The translations under genes and the position numbers were made by a program. From Sphingomonas sp. PsM26 (GTDB taxonomy: Bacteria > Pseudomonadota > Alphaproteobacteria > Sphingomonadales > Sphingomonadaceae): a stretch of 64,000 nt of DNA. Location of the stretch: positions 1 to 64,000 of the forward strand of contig JARUXA010000012.1 in NCBI GenBank assembly GCA_030433805.1, written 5' to 3'. Shown one piece after another: positions 35,923-44,548 of this stretch; positions within the stretch are counted from its first letter, which is position 1, and every line of letters starts with the position of its first letter. The notes beneath the pieces were generated by a model that was not told the origin of the DNA, ran no database searches, and saw only the letters and a program-made list of their open reading frames with translations.

Positions 35923-37644
35923 TTAAATGTCCGCGTAAACATGACGTTCGGTTGCTGCCCCAGGATGCGTTACCGCGCCCTTATAGGCAGGCCCGACCGT
36001 CTGCGAATAGCGCCACAGCGCGCCCGACTGGTAATCGTTGACGCGCGCGACCCAATTGGCCTTGCGCGTCGCCAGCGTATCCGCGTCGACGTCGAGGTCG
36101 ATCGTCCCGGCTTCGGCGTCGATCCGGATCGTGTCGCCATCCTCGACGAGGGCGATTGGCCCCCCTTCCGCAGCCTCAGGGCCGACATGGCCGATACAGA
36201 ACCCGCGCGTGCCGCCCGAGAAGCGCCCGTCGGTGATCAGCGCGACCTTCTCGCCGAGCCCGAGGCCGTACAAGGCCGCGGTGGTCGACAGCATCTCGCG
36301 CATCCCCGGACCGCCCTTTGGCCCTTCGTAGCGGATCACGATGACTTCGCCCTCGTTGATCGCACGCGCCTCGACCGCCGCGAAGCAATCCTCCTCGCAA
36401 TCGAAGACGCGCGCAGGACCTTCGAACTGGAGCCGGTGCATCCCGGCGACCTTGACGATCGCACCATCGGGCGCGAGCGAGCCGCGCAGGCCAACCACGC
36501 CACCGGTTGCGGACAACGGCGTCTTGACGTCGTAGATCACCTTCTGGTCGGGGTTCCACGTCACCTGATCGATGTTCTCGCCGAGCGTCTTGCCCGTCAC
36601 CGTCATGCAGTTTCCGTCGAGGAACCCGCCGGCGAGCATCGTCTTCATCAGCATGTAGACGCCGCCAGCCTCGTACATGTCCTTCGCGACATACTTCCCG
36701 CCGGGCTTGAGGTCGGCGATGTAAGGTGTTGATTTGAAAGCCTCAGCAACGTCGAACAGATCGAATTCGATCCCCGCTTCGCTCGCCATCGCTGGCAGGT
36801 GCAATACCGCGTTGGTCGACCCGCCGGTTGCCGCGACGACGCGGGCTGCGTTGATGAACGCCTCGCGCGTGCAAATGTCGCGCGGGCGGATGTTGCGGGC
36901 GATGAGCTCCATCACCTGATTGCCCGCCGCGATCGCGATCTCGTCGCGGCCGCGATACGGTGCGGGCATCATGTTCGAATTGGGGAGCGACAGGCCGATC
37001 GCCTCGCCGACGCACGCCATCGTGTTTGCGGTGAACTGGCCACCGCAAGCGCCGTGGCCGGGGCATGCGACCTTCTCGAGCTCGATCAGTTCCTGCAGCG
37101 GGCACCCGCCCGCGGCATATTTGCCGACCGCCTCGAACACGTCGACGACGGTGACGTCCTTGTCGTGGAACCGCCCGGGCAGGATCGACCCGCCGTACAC
37201 GAAGATGCTCGGCACGTTGAGCCGCAGCATCGCCATCATCATGCCGGGCAGCGACTTGTCGCACCCGGCGAAGCCGACCAGCGCGTCGTAGCAATGCCCG
37301 CGGACCGACAGCTCGACCGAATCGGCGATGACTTCGCGGCTGACGAGCGAGGATTTCATCCCCTGGTGGCCCATCGCGATCCCGTCGGTCACGGTGATCG
37401 TGTTGAAGCGGCGGGGCATGCCACCGCCGGTGATGACGCCTTCCTGCGCGGCATCCGCCTGCGAATCGAGCGTGGTGTTGCATGGCGCGGAGTTATTGCC
37501 GGCGCTCGCCAGGGCGACGAACGGCTTGGCGATGTCCTCCTCGGCGATCCCCATCGCGTAATAATAGCTGCGGTGCGGGCTTCGCTCGGGCCCGACCGAA
37601 ACGTGACGGCTGGGGAGCTTCGATTTGTCGAAAGTGCGTGTCAT
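35923..37644 (-). CDS. ilvD: Dihydroxy-acid dehydratase
   Basis: Converts 2,3-dihydroxy acids to 2-oxo acids in branched-chain amino acid synthesis, using an Fe-S cluster. The 573-residue protein has the cluster cysteine motifs [17 protein letters not shown] and [16 protein letters not shown], and the C-terminal [21 protein letters not shown] stretch; length is normal for the IlvD/Edd family. It works with the leuCD products in the same pathway family, but the genes are not in one operon. The stop is 87 bp after the start of the NAD(P)HX gene region on the same strand. Confidence 0.96.
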   Translation of the reverse strand: MTRTFDKSKLPSRHVSVGPERSPHRSYYYAMGIAEEDIAKPFVALASAGNNSAPCNTTLDSQADAAQEGVITGGGMPRRFNTITVTDGIAMGHQGMKSSLVSREVIADSVELSVRGHCYDALVGFAGCDKSLPGMMMAMLRLNVPSIFVYGGSILPGRFHDKDVTVVDVFEAVGKYAAGGCPLQELIELEKVACPGHGACGGQFTANTMACVGEAIGLSLPNSNMMPAPYRGRDEIAIAAGNQVMELIARNIRPRDICTREAFINAARVVAATGGSTNAVLHLPAMASEAGIEFDLFDVAEAFKSTPYIADLKPGGKYVAKDMYEAGGVYMLMKTMLAGGFLDGNCMTVTGKTLGENIDQVTWNPDQKVIYDVKTPLSATGGVVGLRGSLAPDGAIVKVAGMHRLQFEGPARVFDCEEDCFAAVEARAINEGEVIVIRYEGPKGGPGMREMLSTTAALYGLGLGEKVALITDGRFSGGTRGFCIGHVGPEAAEGGPIALVEDGDTIRIDAEAGTIDLDVDADTLATRKANWVARVNDYQSGALWRYSQTVGPAYKGAVTHPGAATERHVYADI

Positions 37645-37652
37645 GCGCGCGC

Positions 37653-38387
37653 CTATGTCGCGACAGCACCCATTTGCGCAAGTCTATTACGTATCCCGGT
37701 CAAAATCGGGGCAAGAATGTCGCGCCACCGCGCGACGCCCGCATCGTCCGCCAACAGGTCGTTGCGAACCTCGATCGCAATGCTGGGGATCCCCCGCGCT
37801 TCGCCGTGGCGGTTGAGCGTCGCGTTGAGCAAGCGGCCGGAATAGGGTTCGTTGTCGCCGACCACCAGTCCGCGCTCTCGCAGCAGGGCCAATGCAAGAT
37901 CGGCGGCACGACGATCGCGGTTCGAAAGAATCCCGATGTCCCACGGCCGCCCGGGGCCATCGGCGGTTTCGAGTCGCGGCGTGAAGCTGTGGATCGACGC
38001 CAGCAGATTGGGCTTAACCGTTCGAATCACGTCATTTAAAGTCGCATGATACGGCTGGTAGAAACGCGCGATCCGGTCGAACCGGTCTGCCTCGACATTG
38101 CCGGGAATGGCGTGGCCATCGCTGACGACCGGGATGAGTCCGGGATGATCCGGCTGCCGGTGCAGGTCGATCACCAGCCGCGAGACCGTCGCAAGCACTG
38201 CCGGTGCCCCCAACGTGGTTGCCAGCGCTTCGGTCAACGGCGCGGTCCCGATATCGACGCCGATATGCTTGTCGAGCAATGCCGGGTCGATCCGTAGATC
38301 GATCCCCGCAGGAACGGCATTCGATGCGTGATCGCAGATCAGCAGGATGCCGCCCGGAACACCGTCGAGGACGATCGGGCGGCTCAT
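37653..38387 (-). CDS. N-formylglutamate amidohydrolase family protein
   Basis: A 244-residue zinc hydrolase of the FGase family, which releases formate from N-formylglutamate in histidine degradation, though many members act on other N-acyl amino acids. It has [13 protein letters not shown] (metal-binding Asp/His), [10 protein letters not shown], a PYHATLN motif and IHSFTPRL, typical of the family. The ATG at 38387 overlaps the stop of the small upstream ORF (ATGA). No hut genes are adjacent, so the substrate is open. Confidence 0.88.
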   Translation of the reverse strand: MSRPIVLDGVPGGILLICDHASNAVPAGIDLRIDPALLDKHIGVDIGTAPLTEALATTLGAPAVLATVSRLVIDLHRQPDHPGLIPVVSDGHAIPGNVEADRFDRIARFYQPYHATLNDVIRTVKPNLLASIHSFTPRLETADGPGRPWDIGILSNRDRRAADLALALLRERGLVVGDNEPYSGRLLNATLNRHGEARGIPSIAIEVRNDLLADDAGVARWRDILAPILTGIRNRLAQMGAVAT

Positions 38388-38572
38388 ACGCGCGGTGGGG
38401 CGACGAAGTTGCCCGCGTCGCCCCTGAGCCTGGATGACGCGCGGCGCGACCACGGGCCATCGACGGATGCACCACGGAGAGCGGTGGACCCATCGTGCAT
38501 TCCGTCAGCAAACATCGCGCCAATCCCCGTTTCGCGCCATTCGGTGTTGGCTGCCGCCGCACTGCGTTCCAT
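38384..38572 (-). CDS. Small hypothetical protein between ispE and the amidohydrolase gene
   Basis: A 62-residue polar ORF with no recognised family. The ATG at 38572 has AGAAAGG nine bases upstream, and its stop overlaps the amidohydrolase start by four bases. The frame can also be entered at a GTG (38593) that overlaps the ispE stop. That double coupling, rather than its composition, is the reason for calling it. It is rich in Arg, Ala, Gly and Ser with no hydrophobic segment. Confidence 0.45.
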   Translation of the reverse strand: MERSAAAANTEWRETGIGAMFADGMHDGSTALRGASVDGPWSRRASSRLRGDAGNFVAPPRV

Positions 38573-38589
38573 AGTGATACACCTTTCTG

Positions 38590-39414
38590 TCACGCGAGTG
38601 CCGTTTCAAGACACCACCAGTCTGGTTGGTCTGCCCGAATGGTCGCGGCAGCGGCGCTCCGATCCGCGGCAGTGGCGTACAGCGCGAAACACGTCGCACC
38701 CGACCCCGACATTCGCGCGAGCAACGGATTGCCCGCAGCGAGCCGTTCGAGCACCGCATCGATCGCGGGGGCCAAAGCGCGCGCCGGGGCCTCGAGATCG
38801 TTCCGCCCGGCAAGCGCCAGCGCCAGCACGTCGCCGTCCGGCATGGGGCCACGATCGACCCCGTCCCACGCCTTGAACACCGCCGCCGTCGACACGGCGA
38901 CACCCAGATTGACCAGCAGCACCGGCATCCCCGACGGCCCGTCGAGCCGTTCCAGCCGCTCGCCACGCCCCAGCCCCAAAGCGGTATGGCCAAGCAGGCA
39001 GGCAGGCACGTCCGACCCGAGCGCTTCCGCGATTTCGAACAGGCGCGGATCGTCGATCGCAACGTCGTTCGCCCGTGCCAGCGCTCGCAGAGCCGCCGCT
39101 GCATCCGCCGATCCGCCACCGATCCCGGAGGCGACCGGCAAATGCTTGTCGAGCGTGAACGCCCCCCCGACGCTCGTCCCGAACCGCTCGGCAAACGCGC
39201 GTGCCGCGCGCAGGACGAGATTGTCCCCCTCGCCCGACAACCCCGCCGCGAAGGGCCCGGTGATCGTCAGCGATAACGCGCCCGGCGCCAGCGTGACGGT
39301 ATCGCCGTCCGTCACGAAGGCGAACAGCGTTTCCAGTTCATGATAGCCATCCGCCCGCCGCGCCCGGACGTGGAGCGCAAGGTTGATCTTGGCGGGAGCG
39401 CGTTCGGTGATCAT
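38590..39414 (-). CDS. ispE: 4-diphosphocytidyl-2-C-methyl-D-erythritol kinase
   Basis: GHMP kinase of the non-mevalonate isoprenoid pathway, phosphorylating CDP-methylerythritol. The 274-residue protein begins with APAKINLALHV, has the GHMP ATP-binding motif PVASGIGGGSADAAAAL (about residues 90-106) and the C-terminal MSGSGATCFALY motif, both diagnostic. The gene is preceded by tandem palindromic repeats. Confidence 0.95.
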   Translation of the reverse strand: MITERAPAKINLALHVRARRADGYHELETLFAFVTDGDTVTLAPGALSLTITGPFAAGLSGEGDNLVLRAARAFAERFGTSVGGAFTLDKHLPVASGIGGGSADAAAALRALARANDVAIDDPRLFEIAEALGSDVPACLLGHTALGLGRGERLERLDGPSGMPVLLVNLGVAVSTAAVFKAWDGVDRGPMPDGDVLALALAGRNDLEAPARALAPAIDAVLERLAAGNPLLARMSGSGATCFALYATAADRSAAAATIRADQPDWWCLETALA

Positions 39415-39431
39415 CGGGCCAGTCCAACCAT

Positions 39432-39663
39432 TTCCCTTCCCCGGCGGAGGCCGGGGCCAGTCGTGGCCGGTCTATGGCGAGCACCGCGCGCGATAACAAC
39501 GCCCTTCGCACCTGGGCCCCGGCCTGCGCCGGGGAAGAAGGGGGTCACAAACCATTGCCCTTCCCCGGCGAAGGCCGGGGCCCAGTCGTGACCGGTCCAT
39601 GACGAGCGTCACGCGCGACAACAGAGCCCTTCGCGACTGGGCCCCGGCCTTCGCCGGGGAAGC
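39432..39663. repeat. Two tandem copies of the TTCCCCGGC palindromic element
   Basis: Copy 1 (39432-39539) and copy 2 (39556-39663) each have a left arm containing TTCCCCGGCG and AGGCCGGGGC and a right arm that is its complement, around a core of about 50 bp. The two cores are also clearly related (TCGTGGCCGGTC versus TCGTGACCGGTC). The period is about 124 bp. They fill the gap between ispE and the ETF-QO gene; a third copy lies at 62925-63029. Confidence 0.85.
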
Positions 39664-39669
39664 AGCACG

Positions 39670-41343
39670 TCACATGTTGGGATAGTTCGGCCCGCCGCCA
39701 CCCTCGGGCACGACCCAAGTGATGTTCTGCGTCGGATCCTTGATGTCGCACGTCTTGCAATGCACGCAATTCTGCGCGTTGATGACGAACTTGGGGTCGC
39801 CCTCTTCCTCGCCGACGATTTCATAAACCCCCGCCGGGCAATAGCGCTGCGCAGGCTCGTCGTAGAGCGGCAGGTCGTATTTCACCGGGATATCCGGGTC
39901 CGCCAGCTTGAGATGAACCGGCTGGTTCTCCTCATGATTGGTGTTCGAGATGAACACCGAGGACAGCCGGTCGAAGGTCAGCACGCCGTCGGGCTTGGGA
40001 TAGGTGATCGGATGCACCTGGTCCTTGCGCCACAAGGTCTTGTGGTTGGCGTGGTGCTTCATCGTGAAGGGCATCTTCACGCCCCAGCTCTCCAGCCACA
40101 TCGTCACGTTGGCGAGCCCCGACCCCACCAGCTCGCCGAACTTCTCGACCAGCGGCACGACGTTGCGGACGATCGACAGCTCCTTCTTGACCCAGCTCTC
40201 CTCGAACGCCGCCGGATACGCCACCAGCTCGTCATGCTGGCGCTGCGACGCGATCGCCTCGACCGCGGCCTCGGCAGCCATCATGCCCGACTTCATCGCG
40301 GTATGCGTGCCCTTGATCCGCGGCACGTTGAGGAACCCCGCCGAACAGCCGATTAGCGCACCGCCCGGGAACACCAGCTTGGGAATCGACTGCAACCCGC
40401 CGTCATTGATCGCGCGCGCGCCATAAGACACGCGCTTGGCACCCTGCAAAATCTCGGCGATCGCAGGATGCGTCTTCCAGCGCTGCATCTCATGGAACGG
40501 CGAGAGGTGCGGATTAGTATAGCTCAGCCACGTCACGAACCCGAGCGCGACCTGACCGTTCGCCTGATGATACAGGAAGCCGCCACCGTTCGAGCCGGGC
40601 GTCTCGTTGAGCGGCCAACCCTGCGTATGGATCACGCGCCCGGGAACATGCTTGTCGGGCGCGATGTCCCACAATTCCTTGATCCCGATCCCATACACCT
40701 GCGGCTGGCTGTCGCGCGCCAAGTCGAACTTGGCGATGATCTGCTTGGACAGCGACCCGCGCACGCCTTCGCTCAGGAAGGTGTACTTCGCGTGGATCTC
40801 CAGACCCGGCGTATAGTCGGGCTTGTGCGAGCCATCGCGCGCGACGCCCATGTCGCCGGTCGCGACGCCCTTCACCGAGCCGTCTTCGTTATACAGGATC
40901 TCGGCCGCGGCGAACCCGGGGAAGATCTCGACCCCCAGTTCCTCCGCCTGCCCCGCCAGCCAGCGGCACAGATTGGCCAAGCTGCCCGTATAGGTGCCCT
41001 TGTTGTGCATGAAGCCGGGCGTGATGAAATGCGGCACCGCGCGCTTGCCGCGCTTGGACAGCATCCAGTGCTGGTTGTCGGTCACCGGCACCTCGGCGAG
41101 CGGACAGCCCATATCGCGCCAGTCCGGCAGCAATTCGTCGAGCGACTTCGGGTCGATCACCGCCCCCGACAGGATGTGCGCGCCGACTTCCGACCCCTTT
41201 TCGAGGACACAGACCGACAGCTCGATCTCGCGTTCGGCCGCAACCTGTTTCAGCCGGATCGCGGCGGACAGGCCCGCAGGCCCCGCTCCGACGATCACAA
41301 CGTCATAGGGCATCGACTCACGCTGGGTTTCGGTGTCGCTCAC
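39670..41343 (-). CDS. Electron transfer flavoprotein-ubiquinone oxidoreductase
   Basis: Inner-membrane iron-sulfur flavoprotein that passes electrons from ETF to ubiquinone during fatty-acid and amino-acid oxidation. The 557-residue protein has the N-terminal FAD motif VIVGAGPAGLSAAIRL, a central GCSAGFLNVP stretch, a hydrophobic membrane-associated region and a C-terminal [4Fe-4S] site with cysteines in RYCPAGVYE and NCVHCKTCDIKDP. The GTG at 41343 is chosen because GGAGA lies upstream and the length then fits the family. The ETF subunit genes are not in the window. Confidence 0.95.
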   Translation of the reverse strand: MSDTETQRESMPYDVVIVGAGPAGLSAAIRLKQVAAEREIELSVCVLEKGSEVGAHILSGAVIDPKSLDELLPDWRDMGCPLAEVPVTDNQHWMLSKRGKRAVPHFITPGFMHNKGTYTGSLANLCRWLAGQAEELGVEIFPGFAAAEILYNEDGSVKGVATGDMGVARDGSHKPDYTPGLEIHAKYTFLSEGVRGSLSKQIIAKFDLARDSQPQVYGIGIKELWDIAPDKHVPGRVIHTQGWPLNETPGSNGGGFLYHQANGQVALGFVTWLSYTNPHLSPFHEMQRWKTHPAIAEILQGAKRVSYGARAINDGGLQSIPKLVFPGGALIGCSAGFLNVPRIKGTHTAMKSGMMAAEAAVEAIASQRQHDELVAYPAAFEESWVKKELSIVRNVVPLVEKFGELVGSGLANVTMWLESWGVKMPFTMKHHANHKTLWRKDQVHPITYPKPDGVLTFDRLSSVFISNTNHEENQPVHLKLADPDIPVKYDLPLYDEPAQRYCPAGVYEIVGEEEGDPKFVINAQNCVHCKTCDIKDPTQNITWVVPEGGGGPNYPNM

Positions 41344-41469
41344 GGTGTCTCTCCACTGCGGTTGGGGCAGCGCGGTCTCGTCGCGCACGCGGAACGTCCG
41401 GCCCCATCGCTATGAAAACCGAGTGCCAGTGAATTGACCTTCGCGTCAACATAGGACTCTAAGGAACGC

Positions 41470-42225
41470 ATGGGGGCGGACCAGAATATCGATTGGCAAA
41501 TTGCCGCGGCGAGCGTGCTCGAATGGTGGCGCGATGCGGGCGTCGACACGCTTGCGGACGAAGCGCCGCGCGACTGGACCGCCGCCCCGGCACCGGTTGT
41601 CCGCGAAACGAAGCGACACGCCGTAGCGGAACCCTCCGCTCCGGTCGCGGCCCCCTTGCCCACCGCGATCGACGCCTATGTCGCCTGGCGGACTGGCCCG
41701 GAAGCGCCCGAAGCGGGCTGGTCGGGCTCACCCATTTTTGCGAGCGGCGATCCACAATCCGACATCATGATCGTCACCGACGTCCCCGATCGCGACGATA
41801 CCGAATCGGGCGTGGTGTTGAGCGGCGCGGCCGGGCGGCTGTTCGACCGGATGCTCGCCGCGATCGGGCGCGACCGCAGCTCGGTCTATATCGTGCCGAT
41901 GTGCACGATCCGCCCGGTCGCCGGGCGCATTGCACCCGAGATCGAGCAACGGTTGAGCCAGCTGATCCGGCACCATGTCGCAATAGTGGAACCGAAGCGG
42001 CTGTTTGTGCTAGGGAACGCGCCGAGCCGTGCGCTTACCGGGGCCGATGTGGCGCGGTCGCGGGGAAGTTTGCAATTGGTTAATGTGGAAGTTGGACAAT
42101 CCGGCAGCACCATCGCCGTCGAGGCCGTCGCCAGTTTTCATCCGCGACTGCTGCTCGAACGGCCGGCGGAAAAGGCACGTGCCTGGAAGGACTTACAAAT
42201 GCTTATCGCGGGGTTAGGCGCATGA
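41470..42225 (+). CDS. Uracil-DNA glycosylase superfamily-like protein lacking the Fe-S cysteines
   Basis: A 251-residue protein whose C-terminal two thirds (about residues 90-245) follow the family 4 UDG layout: a DIMIVTDVPDRDDTESGVVLSGAAGRLFDRML region, VYIVPMCTIRP, PKRLFVLGNAPSRALTG and a SFHPRLLLERP tail. The cysteines that hold the [4Fe-4S] cluster in family 4 enzymes are absent apart from the one in PMCTIRP, and the motif A and GRPFVG-like residues are altered. It may therefore have lost glycosylase activity or changed substrate. It overlaps the slt start by four bases. Confidence 0.75.
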   Translation: MGADQNIDWQIAAASVLEWWRDAGVDTLADEAPRDWTAAPAPVVRETKRHAVAEPSAPVAAPLPTAIDAYVAWRTGPEAPEAGWSGSPIFASGDPQSDIMIVTDVPDRDDTESGVVLSGAAGRLFDRMLAAIGRDRSSVYIVPMCTIRPVAGRIAPEIEQRLSQLIRHHVAIVEPKRLFVLGNAPSRALTGADVARSRGSLQLVNVEVGQSGSTIAVEAVASFHPRLLLERPAEKARAWKDLQMLIAGLGA

Positions 42226-44012
42226 GCGCAAAACGGTTTCTGTCGGTCTCGCTGACATTGGCAAGCGCGTTGACGCTTGCTCCGGGAATGGCGCAGGCGG
42301 CGATCGAGCCGGCGAGCGTCGAGACGGCCAACGTTCGCGCCGCGATTCCCCCGCAGCTCGATCCCGAACAGCGCGAAGGGTATCGCGCGGTATTCGCCGC
42401 GATCCGCGAGCAGAAGTGGCTCGATGCGCAACTTGCGCTCGACGTGATGAAGCCGGGCCCGCTCCACGCGATCGCCCGCGCCGAACTGCTCACCGCCAAG
42501 GGGTCGCCCAAAGCGGACCTCGACCCGTTGCTCAAGCTGCTGTCCGAAGCACCCGAATTGCCGCAGGCACGCCAGCTCGCCACGATGGCCGCCTCGCGCG
42601 GCGGCGTGGGCCTGCCCCCGCTTCCCGAGGCACGGGCACTGATCTGGATCGACGGCGCGCCCGTGCGCAAGCGTGCGCGCAGCCTGGTTGCGGGCGACAT
42701 GATCGCCGCCGAACTGGCGATCAAGATGCAGCCCTACGTCAAGGAAGACCGCGGCTCCGAAGCACAGGCGTTGCTCGAATCGACCCCCGGACTGTCACAG
42801 GACTCGATCACCGAGTGGCAGCGCAAGGTCGCCTGGATGTATTACCTCGCAGGCGACGACAATAACGCCCGCGCGATGGCCGCCAAGGCGATGACCGGAT
42901 ACGGTGACTTCGCGGTCGAGGCGATGTGGGTCGGTGCGCTCGCGGCATGGCGACAGCATGATTGCGTCGCAGCCAGCGCCGCTTTCCAGAACGTCGCGGC
43001 GCGTGCGGGCGACGTCGACCTTCGCGCGGCGGGCCTGTACTGGGGCGCGCGCGCAGACATGCAGTGCGGCCGCCCCGACAAGGTCGAGGGCCGACTGAAG
43101 AACGCATCGCAATATCGTGAGACCTTCTACGGCCTGCTGTCGCGGCAGGCGCTCGGCATCAAGGATGCGCCGCTCAAATCCAACGCGAAGGTATTTGCGG
43201 GTGACTGGCAGGCGCTGGAACACCGGCCCAACATTCATGTCGCTGCGGCGCTGGTCGAGATCGGCGAGAACGGCCTCGCGGATCAGGTGATCAAGCAACA
43301 AGCGCGGATCGGCACCGCAGCGGAATATCCTGCGCTCGTCCGTCTGACCTCGGCGCTCGACCTTCCCTCCACGCTCGTCTGGCTGTCGCACAATGGTCCG
43401 CTCGGCGCGGCACCGCCGGTCGAGGCGCGCTTCCCCGCCCCCAACTGGACTCCGGACGGTGGCTGGCGCGTCGACAAGGCGCTCGTCTATGCGCACACGC
43501 TCCAGGAATCACGCTTCCGCACCGATGTCGTGAGCAAGGCCGGCGCCTACGGCCTGATGCAGGTGATGCCGAGCGCCGCCACCGATATCGCACGCAAGCA
43601 GGGGCGGATTTTCGATCGTACCGCGTTGTCGCGCCCCGGCACCAACATCGAGGTCGGCCAGAGCTATCTCGAGCAGTTGCGCGACCAGAGCTGCACCAAC
43701 GGGCTGCTCCCCAAGGTCATCGCGGCGTATAACGCAGGTCCCGGTCCGGTGCAGGCTTGGGACGCACAGGCGCATGACGGCGGCGACCCGCTGCTCTACA
43801 TCGAATCGATCCCGTACTGGGAGACGCGCGGTTATGTGACGACCGTCCTGCGCAATTACTGGGTGTATGAGGCGCAGACCGGTCGCCGTGCCTCGGTCAG
43901 CCGCGCTGCCCTGGCGCAGGGGCTGTGGCCCCGCTTCCCGGGGATGAAGGGCGCCACCGCGGTCCGCCTCAGCTCCAGCAACGCTCGTCAGGCGGTCGCC
44001 AGTGCCAATTGA
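42222..44012 (+). CDS. slt: Soluble lytic murein transglycosylase
   Basis: A periplasmic peptidoglycan lyase forming 1,6-anhydro-muropeptides. The 596-residue precursor starts with a signal peptide of about 26 residues (ending near GMAQA), followed by a long alpha-superhelical region of tetratricopeptide-like repeats and a C-terminal lysozyme-fold domain with the catalytic Glu in [27 protein letters not shown] (about residue 428) and PGPVQAW. The ATG overlaps the upstream gene's stop (ATGA). Confidence 0.94.
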   Translation: MSAKRFLSVSLTLASALTLAPGMAQAAIEPASVETANVRAAIPPQLDPEQREGYRAVFAAIREQKWLDAQLALDVMKPGPLHAIARAELLTAKGSPKADLDPLLKLLSEAPELPQARQLATMAASRGGVGLPPLPEARALIWIDGAPVRKRARSLVAGDMIAAELAIKMQPYVKEDRGSEAQALLESTPGLSQDSITEWQRKVAWMYYLAGDDNNARAMAAKAMTGYGDFAVEAMWVGALAAWRQHDCVAASAAFQNVAARAGDVDLRAAGLYWGARADMQCGRPDKVEGRLKNASQYRETFYGLLSRQALGIKDAPLKSNAKVFAGDWQALEHRPNIHVAAALVEIGENGLADQVIKQQARIGTAAEYPALVRLTSALDLPSTLVWLSHNGPLGAAPPVEARFPAPNWTPDGGWRVDKALVYAHTLQESRFRTDVVSKAGAYGLMQVMPSAATDIARKQGRIFDRTALSRPGTNIEVGQSYLEQLRDQSCTNGLLPKVIAAYNAGPGPVQAWDAQAHDGGDPLLYIESIPYWETRGYVTTVLRNYWVYEAQTGRRASVSRAALAQGLWPRFPGMKGATAVRLSSSNARQAVASAN

Positions 44013-44529
44013 TCTGAACGCCGAATTCATCCCCGTTCGGATTGCCGTCCTGACCGTTTCCGACACGCGTGGGCTTGCCGAGGACCGCTCGGGCGACACG
44101 CTGATCGCGCGGCTGAACGAGGCAGGCCATGTTCTCGCCGAACGCGAGATCGTGAAGGACGATGTCTCGCTGATCATCGCGGTGCTGCATCGCTGGATCG
44201 ATGACGAATCGGTCGATTGCATCATCACCACCGGCGGCACCGGCGTGACCGGTCGCGACGTCACCCCCGAAGCGATCGAACGAATCGCCGAGAAGATGAT
44301 CCCGGGGTTCGGCGAACTGTTCCGCTGGCTGAGCTTCAAGACGATCGGAACGTCCACCGTCCAGTCGCGCGCCTGCGCGTGCGTCACGCGTGGCACCTAC
44401 ATCTTCGCGCTGCCCGGTTCGACCGGCGCGGTGAAGGATGGCTGGGACGGCATTCTCAAGGACCAACTCGACAGCCGCCACAAGCCCTGCAACTTCGTCG
44501 AACTGATGCCGCGCCTGCGCGAGCGCTGA
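44002..44529 (+). CDS. moaB: Molybdenum cofactor biosynthesis protein B
   Basis: A 175-residue MoaB/Mog-type protein that adenylylates or binds molybdopterin. It has [19 protein letters not shown], the [16 protein letters not shown] phosphate loop and the [13 protein letters not shown] motif. The start is a GTG at 44002 inside the end of slt (11-bp overlap), with only a weak AGGCGG upstream. No other molybdenum cofactor genes are in the window. Confidence 0.93.
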   Translation: MPIDLNAEFIPVRIAVLTVSDTRGLAEDRSGDTLIARLNEAGHVLAEREIVKDDVSLIIAVLHRWIDDESVDCIITTGGTGVTGRDVTPEAIERIAEKMIPGFGELFRWLSFKTIGTSTVQSRACACVTRGTYIFALPGSTGAVKDGWDGILKDQLDSRHKPCNFVELMPRLRER

Positions 44530-44548
44530 TCTTTCCCGTCGACGGTTC

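Noticed and set aside
39432..39663. Possible CRISPR array
   Set aside because: There are only two units with a ~124-bp period, the repeats are palindromic elements rather than short direct repeats with unique spacers, and no cas genes are present.
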